A DNA stretch of 64,000 nucleotides from Blastocystis hominis (GCF_000151665.1 NW_013171838.1:757001-821000), one strand, 5' to 3'. Counted from the stretch's first letter, positions 22,409 to 36,175 are shown. Notes: generated from the sequence alone by a model not told the origin. Program-made: numbers and translations.

Positions 22409-25400
22409 CGGTGAATCGATAATACTCGTTTGGCAAATGATTGATTTCCTAGCAAATAGGGGATTTTGCCAAAACTGTCCACGAAATCAGATATACAATG
22501 ACTTTTGAGTTTATTAATATATGATTCTACATCCTCGTTACTGATATCACAATTTAGAGTATTACTTGGCTCAGATTCAACAAAGTACTTGAGACAACCA
22601 TTTCTATCATATTCAAACCAGTTGTAACCGTTAACAATTCTTTTTCTATTAATCTCAATTCCGTTATCCAATTTGCCCCATATTTTAACTTTCTTTCTTC
22701 TTCGACTATCTACAAAATACAGGGTCAACGAATCGGCGTCACAGTACAATACTTTCTTGTCTGAATCATCGATTTCGCATGCTTGCTCAGTTTCAATCAG
22801 TGATGGTGTTTCAATATGCTGAAATGCGAAATTACAAACCTTATGAGCTTCTTTTGAACCAGATTTAACTGAAATATTAATTGATATCTTGATTTGACCG
22901 TTTTCACTATATTCGAAAACATTATCGCTCATAGTCAAACTAATGAACTGATCAGTCACTTGTAAATCGCAACTATCACTAGAAAACGATACTTTCTCAT
23001 CGCCAAATACAATGTATGGTATTCGAATACAATTTGAATGTCTTCCCTTATAATGCATTGGAAGCTTAAATAAGTCATTCTCTGGAAGTATAATCTTCCA
23101 ACCATTTCTTGTATCAATTACAATAGTATTCTTTATACCACAATATTCATTTACATTTCTTTTCGACTTTTCTACTGTTTTAGGAAAGAAGTAACATATC
23201 ACAGAATTTAGTTCATTTTCTATCTGTTGTATTTTAACTTGCAATTTTTGTTCATTCTCTTTGCTCAGAGCCTTTTTAGAATCGAGGTATTTCGTATGTA
23301 GCTCATTATAGTTCTGTACATCTTCTTTCGATTCCTCATCTACAGATGCCATTACTTCATCTCCCGTAATGAAATCATTTAGTGTCCATTCTTCCTTTAT
23401 TACTTTAGTATTGACTTCATTGATTGGTAGGATATCATTTCCTGAAGTAATTTCAGAACACTCGAAAAATTTAGTTGATCCCTTCATTATAAAAGAGATT
23501 TGCTTGCTATAAACCGTTAAACATGATGATGATGGTTTTGAAATGCTATGGTTACTAGCATATTCCAGAATATCGTGATCCCTAATATATTTGGCTTCAT
23601 ACTTTAAATCTAGACTCTTCATTAGTGCTATCATACAGGTAAAGCAGCATCTTGTGTTAGCATTTTCAATGATTGCTTTATCTTTATCTTTTATATTTAG
23701 CTTTCTCTTACTAAATTCCAAAAAAAACGACTTTATCTTAACGGAATCATCTTTAACAGTTATATTCCATTTATAGGGAGCTAGGGGCAATACAATTCCA
23801 ATTCTATTTTCCATAGTTATTATATAGGATGTATCATTAACATTGATTTTTAAGGTGGATTTGTTCAAATAGCAATCAATACCATGAGGTGGTGATAATT
23901 CGATAGTCACAGGTTCCTCCGTTTTACAGTTTTCAAAGCATAATATCTGAAAAGAGAATATTTTGTATTCATCGGCAGCTTCAGAAAATAAAGTATCATT
24001 CTTCATATCGTGTTTAGGGTATAATTCTTTCATGATCATATTAACCGCACTAAAACAACACAACATTTGTATTGTTTTCTTATTTCTCGTTTCATATTCT
24101 TGACTCTTACAACATTGCTTAGTTTTTTCCTCAGCTAAGCGTGTATATTTTTCTATAATGGTTTTCTTCATAGTTTCAAGCTCTTCACACATTTTTCTGC
24201 ATTCTTTTTCTTTTGCATCGTATTTTTGTTTTTCTGCATTTAACTTATCTTCCAATTCTTGTTTCCTCCTTTTCAATTTTTCACTTTTCGTCTTCAGTAC
24301 TTCATCTACCAACTGATTGATAGACCTGGAATACTTCAAACATTCAATTGCATATTCTCTTAGTTCTTTATTTAATAGCATATCTTGTACAACCTCACCA
24401 ATCAAATTTCTTTTTCTCGGGCAAAGGATACATAGTTTTTCCTCTTTACTCAATTGACACTCATGCTTTAATACAATATCATCTGGGTCGTCCTTTGCTT
24501 TCAGAGAAACAATATCTCTTTCACATTTCAAAATGGATTGACTGATGACAACGCCTTCAGGTACTACTTCAGGAAGATCACAAATCCAAGAATGCTGAAC
24601 AGCCTTTATCTGGCTTACCGAAAATCGCTCGATATCGCCATTTTCATCAACTGCTCGAAGTAATAAGGGCAAGCATATCGTTATACTTTTTACTGGAGTA
24701 AGTATTATGAATTGTTCAGAAAGTGCTGTTTTCAAATAACACAACACATTAGGGTTTTCACCATGCTTTTTTTTGTAAGTTCTATACCAATCTCTTTCAA
24801 ACAACATTTCAATGGCTGCTTCAAAGTCTTCTTTAGTCACTTCAACAGGAGTTATGAATGGATATTCGCTGTAATCCTCTAACAATTTATTCCAATCCAA
24901 GTTTTCCATTTCCTTTTTCAGCAAAACATTCAACATTTTCAATAAGTGGGGAAGGAGAATTGATGAACTACTGAATTCTTTTAGAATATCAGTCACATTC
25001 AATTCCAATCGATTCAATACATCTGCATATTCACTCAATATGAATGGATAGTTCTTAAATGTTTTCAGTTTATAAATCAAATGAGATGTTTTTACAATGA
25101 ATTGATTTGCTGTTGATTTATATTCATACTTGGTATACTTTGACTCACTGACATTGAAATTCAAGGATTTGTATGTTTTGCTATCAATCATCTTATCCTC
25201 AAATGCCTGTTCCAAGTAATTCTTTAATTCTTGATTCTTACTACAACTGTATTCTGCTTCTGTAAATCTGAACTTCATTCCTTGCTCATCATCATCATTC
25301 TTGTTACAATTTATAACACACATTTTAGCAGCAGATTCGATTGTTTCAAGAGTGCTAATTATTTCCTTCACACAATTTGATTCTTTTATTTCAGATGGGA

Positions 25401-28400
25401 AGCACTCAATGGATCGATTCACTGACTGAATTGAATTCTGAAGATTCATACAGTCGGTATACTTTGCCTTATTTCTATAATAATTGTCTTTCTTAAGTAC
25501 ATCCAAATAGATTTCTCGAATATTGATGATTGCCTTCATCATTGGTTCTGCCATGACTCTCCATTCACTGTTATCCATAATCGCAAATACTTCAAGTGCC
25601 AAATCAATTAATACAGTTTCCTTCATATAATCACATAATTCATTTCTTCTATCACAAATAAACAGCAATTCCAAATATATATATTGTTCGGTTGTAGGAA
25701 TGTCAAATAACTGCTTGATTGTGATTCCTTGGTCAAACATGCAATCTGACATTTTGTACTTGCTATTCATTTTCGGATCAATCGAGGAAATCAAATACCA
25801 ACGACGAAGAACACCTGCATTTCCTCCTCTTTGCCTCTTCATCATACAATTCTGATGATTATCCATTTCGAGTACTTTGATGGCACAATCCATTACATAG
25901 TAAATGAAATGGTTTTCAAAACACTTTATACAGCTTTGTAGTAGTTCGATAGTGTCGTCGATCACAAATCCACTCTTTGTGCTTGTACAAATCTTCTCCA
26001 TTATAGCAATCATTCGAGTCATTTTTTCAGTTTCTGACAAACTATTTACACTGTTCAAATAGTCAAATAATTCGTATTCAATAGATTTGGGGATTTCAAT
26101 CTTTGAAACCAAAGCATTTCTCTTCGGTGTATATCCAAATTCAAACAAGAATGCATCTCTTTCTTTACTGTTTATTACTCGAATACATCGTCGGAAGGTC
26201 TCCGATTCTTTAATTCCAAAATTACAAGGATCGCATCTCGATTCATTGATTTGGCAGATTTCTTGAACATTTGCTTGAGTCGATATTGGATCACAATACA
26301 CAATCACACAACGACTCAAGAATGGTCCAGTGAAGTGTTTCAATGTATTGTCCGATATTGTAAAGAAGATTCGGAATGCTTCGTGAATCCTTCTCTCACC
26401 CCTTTTCGGTCGCATTGAATACGTTATTTCTTCATTTCCTGCTAATACCTTCAATGTTGGGTTTTCTTCACACAGAGAATTCAGCGATTCCATCACATCA
26501 TTGTTTGCCAAATGAATATCTTCGATCACAATCCAATCCCCACTCTCCATTGCTTTCAACAGCGGACCTTCTCGGAATTTGATACATTCATTCCCATTTT
26601 CATCAATTCCAAGAGTACTTCGACCAATGAACACATCTGGAGAGCTTTCGTGATTCAAAAACACCGAAGTGCATTGTTTATCCCACATCAATGCCAGATT
26701 CGAAATACAATACGATTTGCCAGAGGGAGAAGATCCATAAACCAAAATAGCTCGTTTGGATTGTAAAGCAAGACTCAACTTGAATATCGTCACTTTCTCT
26801 GTTGAAGTGAAACAATACTCTTTGAAAGATCCTGAATACATTTGTTGTGTTTCAATGTCCCAATAACCACGAACAACACATTGGTCGTCTTGTTTGATAA
26901 TATCAACTTTCAATGTATCTTCCAGCTTCAATATCTTCTCGATTTCTTTTCTCTCCGATTCTTCATAACGACAAGCAAACACCAACCATAAAGCAGTTTC
27001 CAATGATAGGTTATTTCCATTGTTCACAATCTGATCCACTTTCAATACATCTCGAAGTGAGAATGGAATCGATGTCTTTTGATAGGAGTTGTAGGAATAT
27101 TCAAACAAATCAAGAATCTGATTCTCTGTTGATTCATCTTCCGATTCCATTACATTACTCAAGATTTGACGAGCTGTGAGGAACAATTCATTCAATGTGT
27201 ATTTCAAATCACGATGATAAATACAATACTTGTAGAATTGACGAGGCAATGTGCTGCGATTTGCTGACATGGATGCTGGATTCATACAGCAAATGATCAG
27301 CATGTTCGATGGAATTTTGATCAAATCGCCTCCTGGAACTTGGAATGGATCGTGATTCACATAACAACGAATCAGAGTGAGTAATACTTCAAGCACATCT
27401 GATGGAGCCAAATTCACTTCATCTAATAACAATGCGATTCGTTGATCTGAATGATCTCCTCTTTTCAATAGTTCTGTAATACTTCCATCTCTAAATTGTA
27501 ATGATCCATTCACAATCGTATAACATCCAAACAAACTGTCAATCGTTATGGTATTCGAAAAATTGATTCGCTTATAGTCAAGATTCTCCTTTACGAAATA
27601 ATTCTCAGCAGAAACAGTTTTGCCTACTCCAGGATCTCCTTCAAGAATCAGAGGAAGATGACTTCGATCTGCCAATACAATGGATGCCAATAGCTGAATC
27701 GTGGTCTTTGTAGGAAGTAATGGATGCTTGGAATGAAGGCTGGATTCTATATCATCAATAACATCATTTGTAAATAGGAATGATAGAGTTTGCTTCACGT
27801 TTTCTAGCATTGCATCATCCTTGTTGCTTGATTGAAGGAATTCACTCACTTCCTTCAAATCCTTATTCATCATTCCCATTTGAATCAGATTCTCTCGAGA
27901 TGCCAAATCAGATTGAAGGAATCGAAAATAGAATGGAATCACTTTCTCAGCATTCACAAATTCATTCCTCAGCATATTTGACTTTCGTAGAATGTGCAAA
28001 GGATAGTCATCTCGACTTTCAAACTCATATTTCGCCCTTTCTAATTCAGAATAGGGTTGACAAAACACTTGAATGAATTGGTCTTTCTTTGCAACTCTTC
28101 CATAATCTGGATCTTCGCATGTTACAATCGCATTCACAGATTCACCAAGAATCTCTGTTTGAATTTGGGAATAATCTTCGAATAGACTAAACTCTTGCGA
28201 ATCCAAACTAAACAACAATGAATATAATCGAGGAAGCAATCGGTCATTCAATAGATTGATATTGTTCAACACGATCGAATTGTTACTCATTATCGAACGG
28301 AGAATCGGACCAGGACGCATCATGAGCAATGATTCATAATCTGCCACGCTATACAATAACCTCTTCAGGTATTCTCGATATACCTCCATCGGAGTTCCAT

Positions 28401-31400
28401 CAACATTTTGGATCGATGTTTGTCTCAGAATGTATTGAATGTCTTCTTTACGACAAACAGAAATCTCACCAAATGTGTGAGACATTTCCATTGAACGAGA
28501 CATTTCCATATGAGCAGCATTGGGAAACAGCAAATGAGTGACTTCAGAAGCAATATCTGAATCACCAACCAATAACACAGGAAGGTGAGTTTGCTTGAAA
28601 TTGGAAATGGAAATAGTAAACAATGCAGTCAATACAGAAGAATCCAAATCCTTGAGCTTTGAATATTCGATTGGCACTGTTGTTTCGAGAGGTCCACGTT
28701 GAAGCAATGACCTAGATTCATTCTTTGGGGATTTTCTTGCTGTTACTGTTGGAGTTGACAAAACCACACTTGCCATTTCCAATTCTTCTTTCACTTCCGT
28801 ATCAGATGTCTTTTTCCATTCTTCTATCACTCTCTCAAGTAGTTCTTTGCGATCCATTCGATTTGCAAACAATGCTGCTACAATCCAAATTGGATGAGGA
28901 GAATTGAAGCAAATCTTATCCAGAGTGAATACTTCATTCAATGGAATCTCACCACTATCAATATGATCACATAATCGTTTGCAGATTTCACTATTCATCA
29001 ACTCTTTCGCTTCATCACTCTGGATTGGACTCATTTCACAAATATCGAAATAAGCAGGAAGAGAAGGCAACGAACTCACTCGACGTGTTGTGAATACGAA
29101 CAAAGCTCGGAATGAAGGATGAATTGAATGATTGATAGAAGCTGGATAAGTGAACTCATCAGTGAAAGGATCACAAACAGTATCAAGCATTTCCAGTAAT
29201 TCTGCTGACATGTTTTCAGCATTTTCGAATATCACTAATTCTCCATTTTCTACAGCTTGAATCAATCTTCCAGCTCGGAAATCGCCATTCATATCCACAC
29301 TTCCCATCAGAGTGGAAAACTCGGTTTCTCCAGATACACTGAACACTTGATAGTTTCTGATAGAGAGCTTATTGATGATTTCGCGAATTGCATAGGACTT
29401 TCCACTGCCTCTAGGTCCACACAGTGCCACAGCCTTGTTCCTACAAATACAATAGAACAATCTCGAAGCTTCAGTCCAATGGCTTCGAAGGGATTGCAGT
29501 TCAGGAATTGGCTGTTGTCTAGCGAGCATTTCAATCAGAGATTCATCCAATTCATATCCAGCTAACTGAGTGGCAAAATAAGCCATTCGATGGAGTTCTT
29601 GCTGCTTGAACCAGTCGATTGTTTGAGAATAATCATGAATCAAATCATCAATCTCATCTTTATCCTCACTATTCTCAAGCTTGGGAGAGTTTTCAAATCG
29701 CTTTGCATCTTCATGACTCACAAATACTTCCAAAAATCGATTTCTCAAGGCAGGAGAAAATGCCAGCAATCCCTTCTCAGACGTTGTTGCGATTACACGG
29801 AATTCGGGACTCATTTCGAATTCCGGTCTTTCTCGACGTTCATCAAATCGAACTACATGATGATGGCCATCTGCAGGTGATAATTCCAACACAGAGTTCA
29901 ATCGCTCGATCACATTCGATTTCATCAAATGCATCGACTGAAGAACACAAATACCTCCATTTTCAATCGCTTTAAGCAATGGAGAAGGACAGAAACGAGG
30001 AACTGGTTTGCCTTCATCATCATCTTTCTCGAGCGAATAGCTTCCAATCACACTTTCTGTTGAAGAAGTCGAACTGCAATGAATCACTTCACAGGATGTT
30101 CCTTCATTCTGCATTATCTCCATTATTGCTCGACAATACTTTCGAGATACATATTCTGTTTCTCCAATCAATAGAACATGACATCCAGATTCCAATCCTA
30201 GTCGAACTCGATCATACACATCCTTCCAGCATTCCTTGTCTAATGCAGCTTTGCTGAAAGTAATATCCGCTTTGAATACTGGATTTGTTTTCAAATCTTC
30301 ATTATATGCGATTTGTAAAGCTCGATTCAATGCTTTGCTTTCACCGATTCTCTCTTTATCCATCAGTGTCTCCATCATCCATTTTGTTCTACTACAATCT
30401 CGAAGTGTGTAATCCTTCCCTTTATCAATCTCTCTTCCAGACACATTCTTTCGATTATCAGCTCGATCATGAACATTACACACTCTTTCTCCAATTCTTG
30501 TATCTCCTCCAAACATCGCCGTTATGATGTCCAATCTTTCCTCTCTGTCAATCATTGGGAAGTATTTCTGTTTCGTTGAATCGTGAGTGACAAAACGGAA
30601 ACAATCGCGAATTGCAGAAGACAGATTGTTTCGCTTGTAAGAACTTCCAGCAGGATTCTGAGTGGCAATAATGCGGAAATCTCGATGCATTACACGCTCT
30701 TCACTTCCATCCTTGCCTTCATGAAGAATCTTCTTGCCAAACAAATACGATAACACACTCTGAACCACAGAAGGAGGAGCCAGAGACATTTCATCCATCA
30801 ATAGCAGTTTGCCATGAATGAATGCATCCGTGAAAGCTCCATCCTGGAATTTGATCTTTTCAGTATCATCGTTCGTAATTACCATATCTCCAAGCAATTC
30901 CTCAGTTGTGGACGAAGGACTGAAGTTGTATCTCACAAAGGGAACGAGAGAACGTCGACAGTATTGCTCCACCGTGAATGTTTTGCCTGACGAGGTCACT
31001 CCCTCAATCACCACTGGAATGTTGTATTGAATCACATCTTCCACGATTTGATTTCGAATTTTGGTTTGATTTGTTTCTCTGATAAACGGAGGATCTTCTT
31101 TCATTGTTTTTACATATCGATAGGCTTTCGATTCGATATACTTCCAATCCTCTCTGTCAGAGCGTATTGCCATGATTAATTGAACGTATTCCTCTGTGGA
31201 ATGGAAAATGAGCACATTGGATCTGCATAATACAGTGATAACCTTATTCTCATCAAGAGGAGACAAAATGCCAATCGTAGCATTCTTCACTCCAGAAATG
31301 CAGTGGAAATAGATTGTTTCAGGAATGATATTATGAGTTTGAGCTTCATTAGAATTGATAAGTGGAAGAATGAATGTTGTTTCCTGTTTCTGCAAATGAG

Positions 31401-34400
31401 GTCTTCCACTGAAACTAATCGTATCTCCCATATGAGCATAATCACATCCATCAGTCAAAGCAGATTGAAGGGAATAATATTTTTCATATTCTTCTATGAT
31501 CTTTTTCTCTTTTGTTTTCTTTGTTCTAAATGATCCACTTGTTTCATTATAGACAAATTTGGATCTCTTGTAGATTACATTGAGAGAATCAAACATCTCT
31601 GATACACCATTATTTGTTGTTGTTGTTGTTTCATACACTAAAATCGATTCATCATTTCCATAACTCCGATTATTGTTCTTCATTATTTCAAACTCATGAT
31701 TTTCAAAATCAGTGAACTCTAATGTAAAAATAATATATCACAATAATCCTACTAATCTCTTGAATTTTGTGATTTGTAGCTAAGTCCTCATTTTGAATGT
31801 TAAGCTTGGATTGATTATTAATATGGTTTCCATTTATCTTCACATCGAATTCTCTTTTCCTATTACTAAAGACTTTAAATGATAACTGGATTGATGACAA
31901 TCTCTTTCTGGATGAATTGGATTCTTATGATAACGAATTAATGAATATTATTACTTAGAATTATGTTTATTGTACCTTTAAACTTCTGTTTAGTAAGGAG
32001 ATCACACAAATCGTTACACTGTTTGTCTGACAATAAAGTTACTAATAAGTAAATAAAAACAAAATGACCATACATGGTAGGATAAATTCTGTTAAAAGAA
32101 AGCTTGTATAATGTTCGTATATACCAGAAACTTCACTCTCTTGGTCTGTATATCACTGATTTAAAAAAGCATACCGCTAATAGTGATTGTCTTTATGGTA
32201 CGTAGTCCCCTTGCTATTAACAGCCTCGACAAGCCAATGAAACTGAATTTTGTCGTTTTCCCTGTATTGAGATTATAATGTTAACCCTACAATAAACATA
32301 ATAACAAAGTGTTGAGTTATCGCAATTAGTAATTATAGTTGGTTCCCAGTTATTAATTTGGAAAATCTCTTTCTAATTATCATTCTTAACATCGAATTGA
32401 ACCTTATAAATTGTAATGCTGACTGGACTATCTGTTCGTTTAGCCAGATCGTCTACAGATTGAATCCTTTTTTTACCATCTATAAAGAACAACTGACAAC
32501 AATTGCATTTTGTAAAATTCTATATCTTAACTTGATGATATAGTATCTTACGGCGATTTCTTTGTCTATTTCTTCAGTTCTTTCCTTAACCTCAGGATTC
32601 GAGATATCTATTTCTTTCTTGTCCTTGTCAAATTCAAGTAGAATTTTGATTGCCGTAAGCGTGGTCTTCTCAACCGGTTTATGTCCTTCATTATCGGCTT
32701 TTAATCCCCCCATTGCATTTGTCTCTTGTTTATTATGTTCAGCATGTGTATCTATCTCGGTCTTTTCCTCCTTATTTTTCTTTTTTATTTCACAACGACC
32801 TGCCTTGTTTCCGTTCCTCTTTGTTTTGCTGCTTTCATCTTTACACTCGTTGCTTAACTGAGTATCCTTATTTTTCATTTCATTTCTTTCCTTTTTCTCT
32901 GTGGCAAGACTATTTGTTTTGCTATTTCCTTTGTTTATCTGTATCCTTTCCAATTCTTTTCTCTTATATACTATTGATGAATACAATTTGCAAAAGATAA
33001 TACCATCAAACTCCTGAGAATCTATGTCTTTCATTATTGTAGAATTTTCAATTATGTCAAACTGTTTATGAATTGTAAGGACAGTTTGTTTGAGAATTGT
33101 CTTTATTGCCTTCACTTTTTTCAGCTACAGTTCATTCCTTTCCTCAGAAATACAGCCAAATAGCTTTCTATAATATCGGAAACTGTTTTTTCGGGTTCAT
33201 ATTGTAGAGCAATCAGTTTGTCACCTTCATACAAGTGTATTTCCTTTTTAATTTCTGTATCCTTATCTACAAAATAGTAGTAAGCTAGAACGATATACAC
33301 TCTAATTCCATTTTATTCTCAACTCCTTGTTTCACAAGTGGTACATCTGATTTGAGAGGTTTTTCTACACCTTTAATATATAGCTGACCTGTTGAGGGAT
33401 AATCTGTTTCACTCAGAATGTCACGTAGCGTTAACTTTTCGGTTAACACAAACTGAATAATGTCGTGGGCGTATTGCACTGTAATAATATTCGTCTCATC
33501 TGCGATATACACTATGAATTAGTTACAAAAGTTGCTAGTAGACATATCATATTTTCTCCTGAGAGTCTTTCTGTTTGCAAAAGAATGCGATTATAGCCCT
33601 TTTTTACAACAACATACTCATCCAATTCCGTATCATTGCCGCATACATCCTATTGATGAGCATAGCAATATACTTATACCATAATCAATTGCGCAATTGT
33701 GTCAGTCTTTTCCATTGTTAATGGAATTTCCTCACTCTCAGCAAAGACACTAAATGATAGCATTGATTGGTTGGACTCCTCTGAATTTTGGACCAAAGAG
33801 CTGGTGGAATGCTGTTCTATGAGAGAATCGAATTCTGCATTCCCATTATGGTCCTGTACTCTCTTTTTGTTGTCTTCCTTATGTTTTTTGTTGAGAGATC
33901 CAGTATTATCTTCATCACTCTCTTGAATGGCTGCTTTTTGCTTATGGTTTTCGTATTTCGGTCTTTTGCCTGCTTCTGCCTTTGGGACATTAGTCGTAGA
34001 ATCCAAATGATTTGAAGAAAGAGTACTCGGATGCAGACCTATCATACGTAATTTCTCGTTTGCTGTCTCTTCGTAGTCCAGAGAAGAGTATGATAATTCG
34101 GAAGAAATACTTTGTTGTGAGTCGTCTGACTCTGAATTGGAATTACTACTACCATCTGATAACTCGGGTAACTCCATAAAATCAACTGCTTGCCTTGGCT
34201 TTTCCTTTACAGAATCTCTCCTTCTTTTCAAAGCAGTTTTGATCACTGTGTATGAAAAGAAATGATTCTGCTTACATGATACCGTATCCGTATTGCGTAA
34301 GTTCAACTCTTGTATTGTTACGTAGTCCTCGACACTGCGATTATTCACTACTAAAGTGTATAGGAAATAATCTGTTTTGCATATTTTCTCATACTGAATA

Positions 34401-34964
34401 TTCAAATTGAATTCCTACTTTCACTAAATCTCTCACAGTTGCAAACGGATTCACTTTTACGGACAGTAGAATCTTGTCCTTATTAACCGATATTTCAACG
34501 CTCTCCACACAGACCAAACTCAAAGTCATTGAAATTCCACAAAAAGGAAGAGTGGAAGATGATTCTAGCATTCTACCATTTGCAGTTTTCAGAATGTACA
34601 TCGAAATAGGTTTATTCGAGAGTTTAAATTGAGTTACGCACTCTTGAACAAGCCGGGAAACTCGTATATTTGTATATGAACGAATTCTTTTGACTTTTTC
34701 TTTCCACTGAATTGTATATGTATATTTCATTAGTATGCATACAGTCTTTTTGTCTGATATCCAGTCCATTATTGGTTTTGAGGTTTGCACTCTTTTATTA
34801 TCATGTGTAAATGCTATATCCGCTTTTTCGCACTGTACTCTTGTCTAGGGATGAGGAAAAGTAATATGTCAAACCGTGATTTCCTCTAGATACATCGACA
34901 AGCTATCTGATGGTTGAACATAGAGCTTGAACTGCTCAGTTCCTGTATCGAAAGTAATATTCAT
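22405..34964 (-). CDS. Giant midasin-like protein: ubiquitin-like segments, six AAA modules, coiled coil
   Basis: From ATG 34964 (MNITFDTGTEQFKLYV), fourteen introns of 25-52 nt thread a continuous frame of about 4,030 codons. Several are exactly 30 nt, for example 34874-34845, 34276-34247 and 33679-33650. Residues 1 to about 940 hold several beta-grasp, ubiquitin-like segments separated by Ser- and Lys-rich linkers. The last 9.3 kb exon holds six AAA modules. P-loops are intact in module 1 (GVTSSGKT, with LLLMDEMSLAP), 3 (GPRGSGKS), 5 (GDPGVGKT, with LLLDEVNLAP) and 6 (GSSPSGKS). Modules 2 and 4 have lost them. A coiled coil (about 3390-3455) and a beta-rich tail follow. Single-chain six-AAA rings are known from dynein, midasin and RNF213. 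The DEVNLAP-type Walker B fits the midasin/MoxR side. Substrate and location are unknown. Confidence 0.85.
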
Positions 34965-35228
34965 CAGAATTTTTATGTGTCATTGAAGGAAAGATGTTTC
35001 TTTATTTGTGGGTTTTGTATTTTTATACTTTTTGTCTTATTTTGCATAAATTCATTAGGAAATAGACCTCTACGTCTTCTTTATTAAGAAAACGATGAAT
35101 TCACATCACCCTCTGTAGTCGCTATCTTCAAATTGGGACGCGTCTCGTTCGAGACATTCTTATTGTTTCCCGCAATAAAGATCGAAAATAGAATTCTATC
35201 AAGTGAAACACATTTTTTAGTTTGTACA

Positions 35229-36061
35229 ATGTCCTCTTTTGTTTTTAAAGGGAAAATGGTGATTGTTGGTGATATAGCTGTCGGGAAAACGTCACTAGCA
35301 TCTCGTTTCGTGGAAGATAAGTTCCCAAAGAATCATATAGCCAGTGTGGGAGGTAGTGAATGCAATCTTCGTGTGTTGTATAGTTGCATACTTTACAAAA
35401 ACTCTTGTTGTGGATGAACACCTTACTGTGAAGTTCGATATTTGGGATACAGCCGGACAGGGTTTAAAGATTTGCCGAGAGGAATAATTGCGTAGAACGA
35501 TATCGTAGTATTAATAAGCTATATTATCGCGGTGCTGCTGCTGCGGTTATTGTTTTTGATTTAACGCAAAAAGCATTTTTCTCAGCATTGAAATGACTTG
35601 TAGTCGACGTTTGATGCTGTAAAATCCGAATGGTTGACGAACATCCGTTCGTGTGCAGACGATAATATAAGTATCATTGGTGTTGTTTTCCGAGATGCTT
35701 AGTCATTGTCCTTGCAGGAAACAAGAGTGATATGAAGGAGAATTGTGTTGTTTCTCACGAAGTCGAAATTTGATTTGCGGATGATGGTTAGGAAATAGAG
35801 GATTTCTGTTCTAAGGAAAATCTGTTATATGTTGAAACGAGTGCTTTGACGGGAGAAGGTGTGTCAGATCTCTTCGTCAAGATTGCGCTGCGTGTCCAAG
35901 AAAGCATGACCTCGGACGTGAAAACTGGATTTCAGCTGCTGGAGATGAAAGCAGAGAACTCGGATCAAGTGTAGAAGGTTTTTGCGGGGACTCATCTTTG
36001 TAGAAAGCTGAGCGCTGCTGCCGCTGCTTCCTCTCCGAAAAAAGGATGTTGTAGCAAATAA
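35229..36061 (+). CDS. Rab-family small GTPase (Rab5/21/22-like)
   Basis: Membrane-traffic GTPase. P-loop GDIAVGKTSL, switch I ASVGVAYFTKT, switch II WDTAGQERYRSINKLYYRGA, GNKSDM for guanine specificity, ETSAL, and a C-terminal KKGCCSK with two cysteines for geranylgeranylation. Seven exons are joined by introns of 30-34 nt. One intron (after TQK, about 31 nt) begins GC instead of GT and restores STFDAVKSEW. The switch and effector wording is closest to the Rab5/Rab21/Rab22 endosomal group, though I would not fix the isoform. The stop is TAA at 36059-36061. Confidence 0.9.
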
Positions 36062-36107
36062 TCTTGTTTAACAAACACACAAGAATACATAGAACAGAAC
36101 AGTTAGT

Positions 36108-36175
36108 GTTTGAAGTTTGAAGTTTGAAGTTTTCAGGTTTCAAGTTTTCAAGTTTCAGTTTGAAGTTAGAATACA
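36108..36175. repeat. Imperfect short tandem repeat (GTTTGAA / GTTTTCAA units)
   Basis: Repeated AGTTTGAAGTTTGAAGTTT-type units fill the 3' spacer between the Rab gene and the convergent cyclin. No function is evident. It could provide both 3' ends with processing signals. Confidence 0.6.

Noticed and set aside
18494-34964. Giant locus as cytoplasmic dynein, RNF213 or the ordinary midasin
   Set aside because: No dynein stalk/MTBD or linker motifs and no RING/RZ finger were seen. Compared with midasin the AAA motifs are divergent and extra vWA, amidotransferase-like and ubiquitin-like regions are present. Midasin is the nearest relative by layout, but identity is not claimed.
16553-35000. Island as a giant-virus or transposon insertion
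   Set aside because: Host-type mini-introns run through the genes, and no capsid, polymerase, integrase, terminal repeats or target-site duplications were found.
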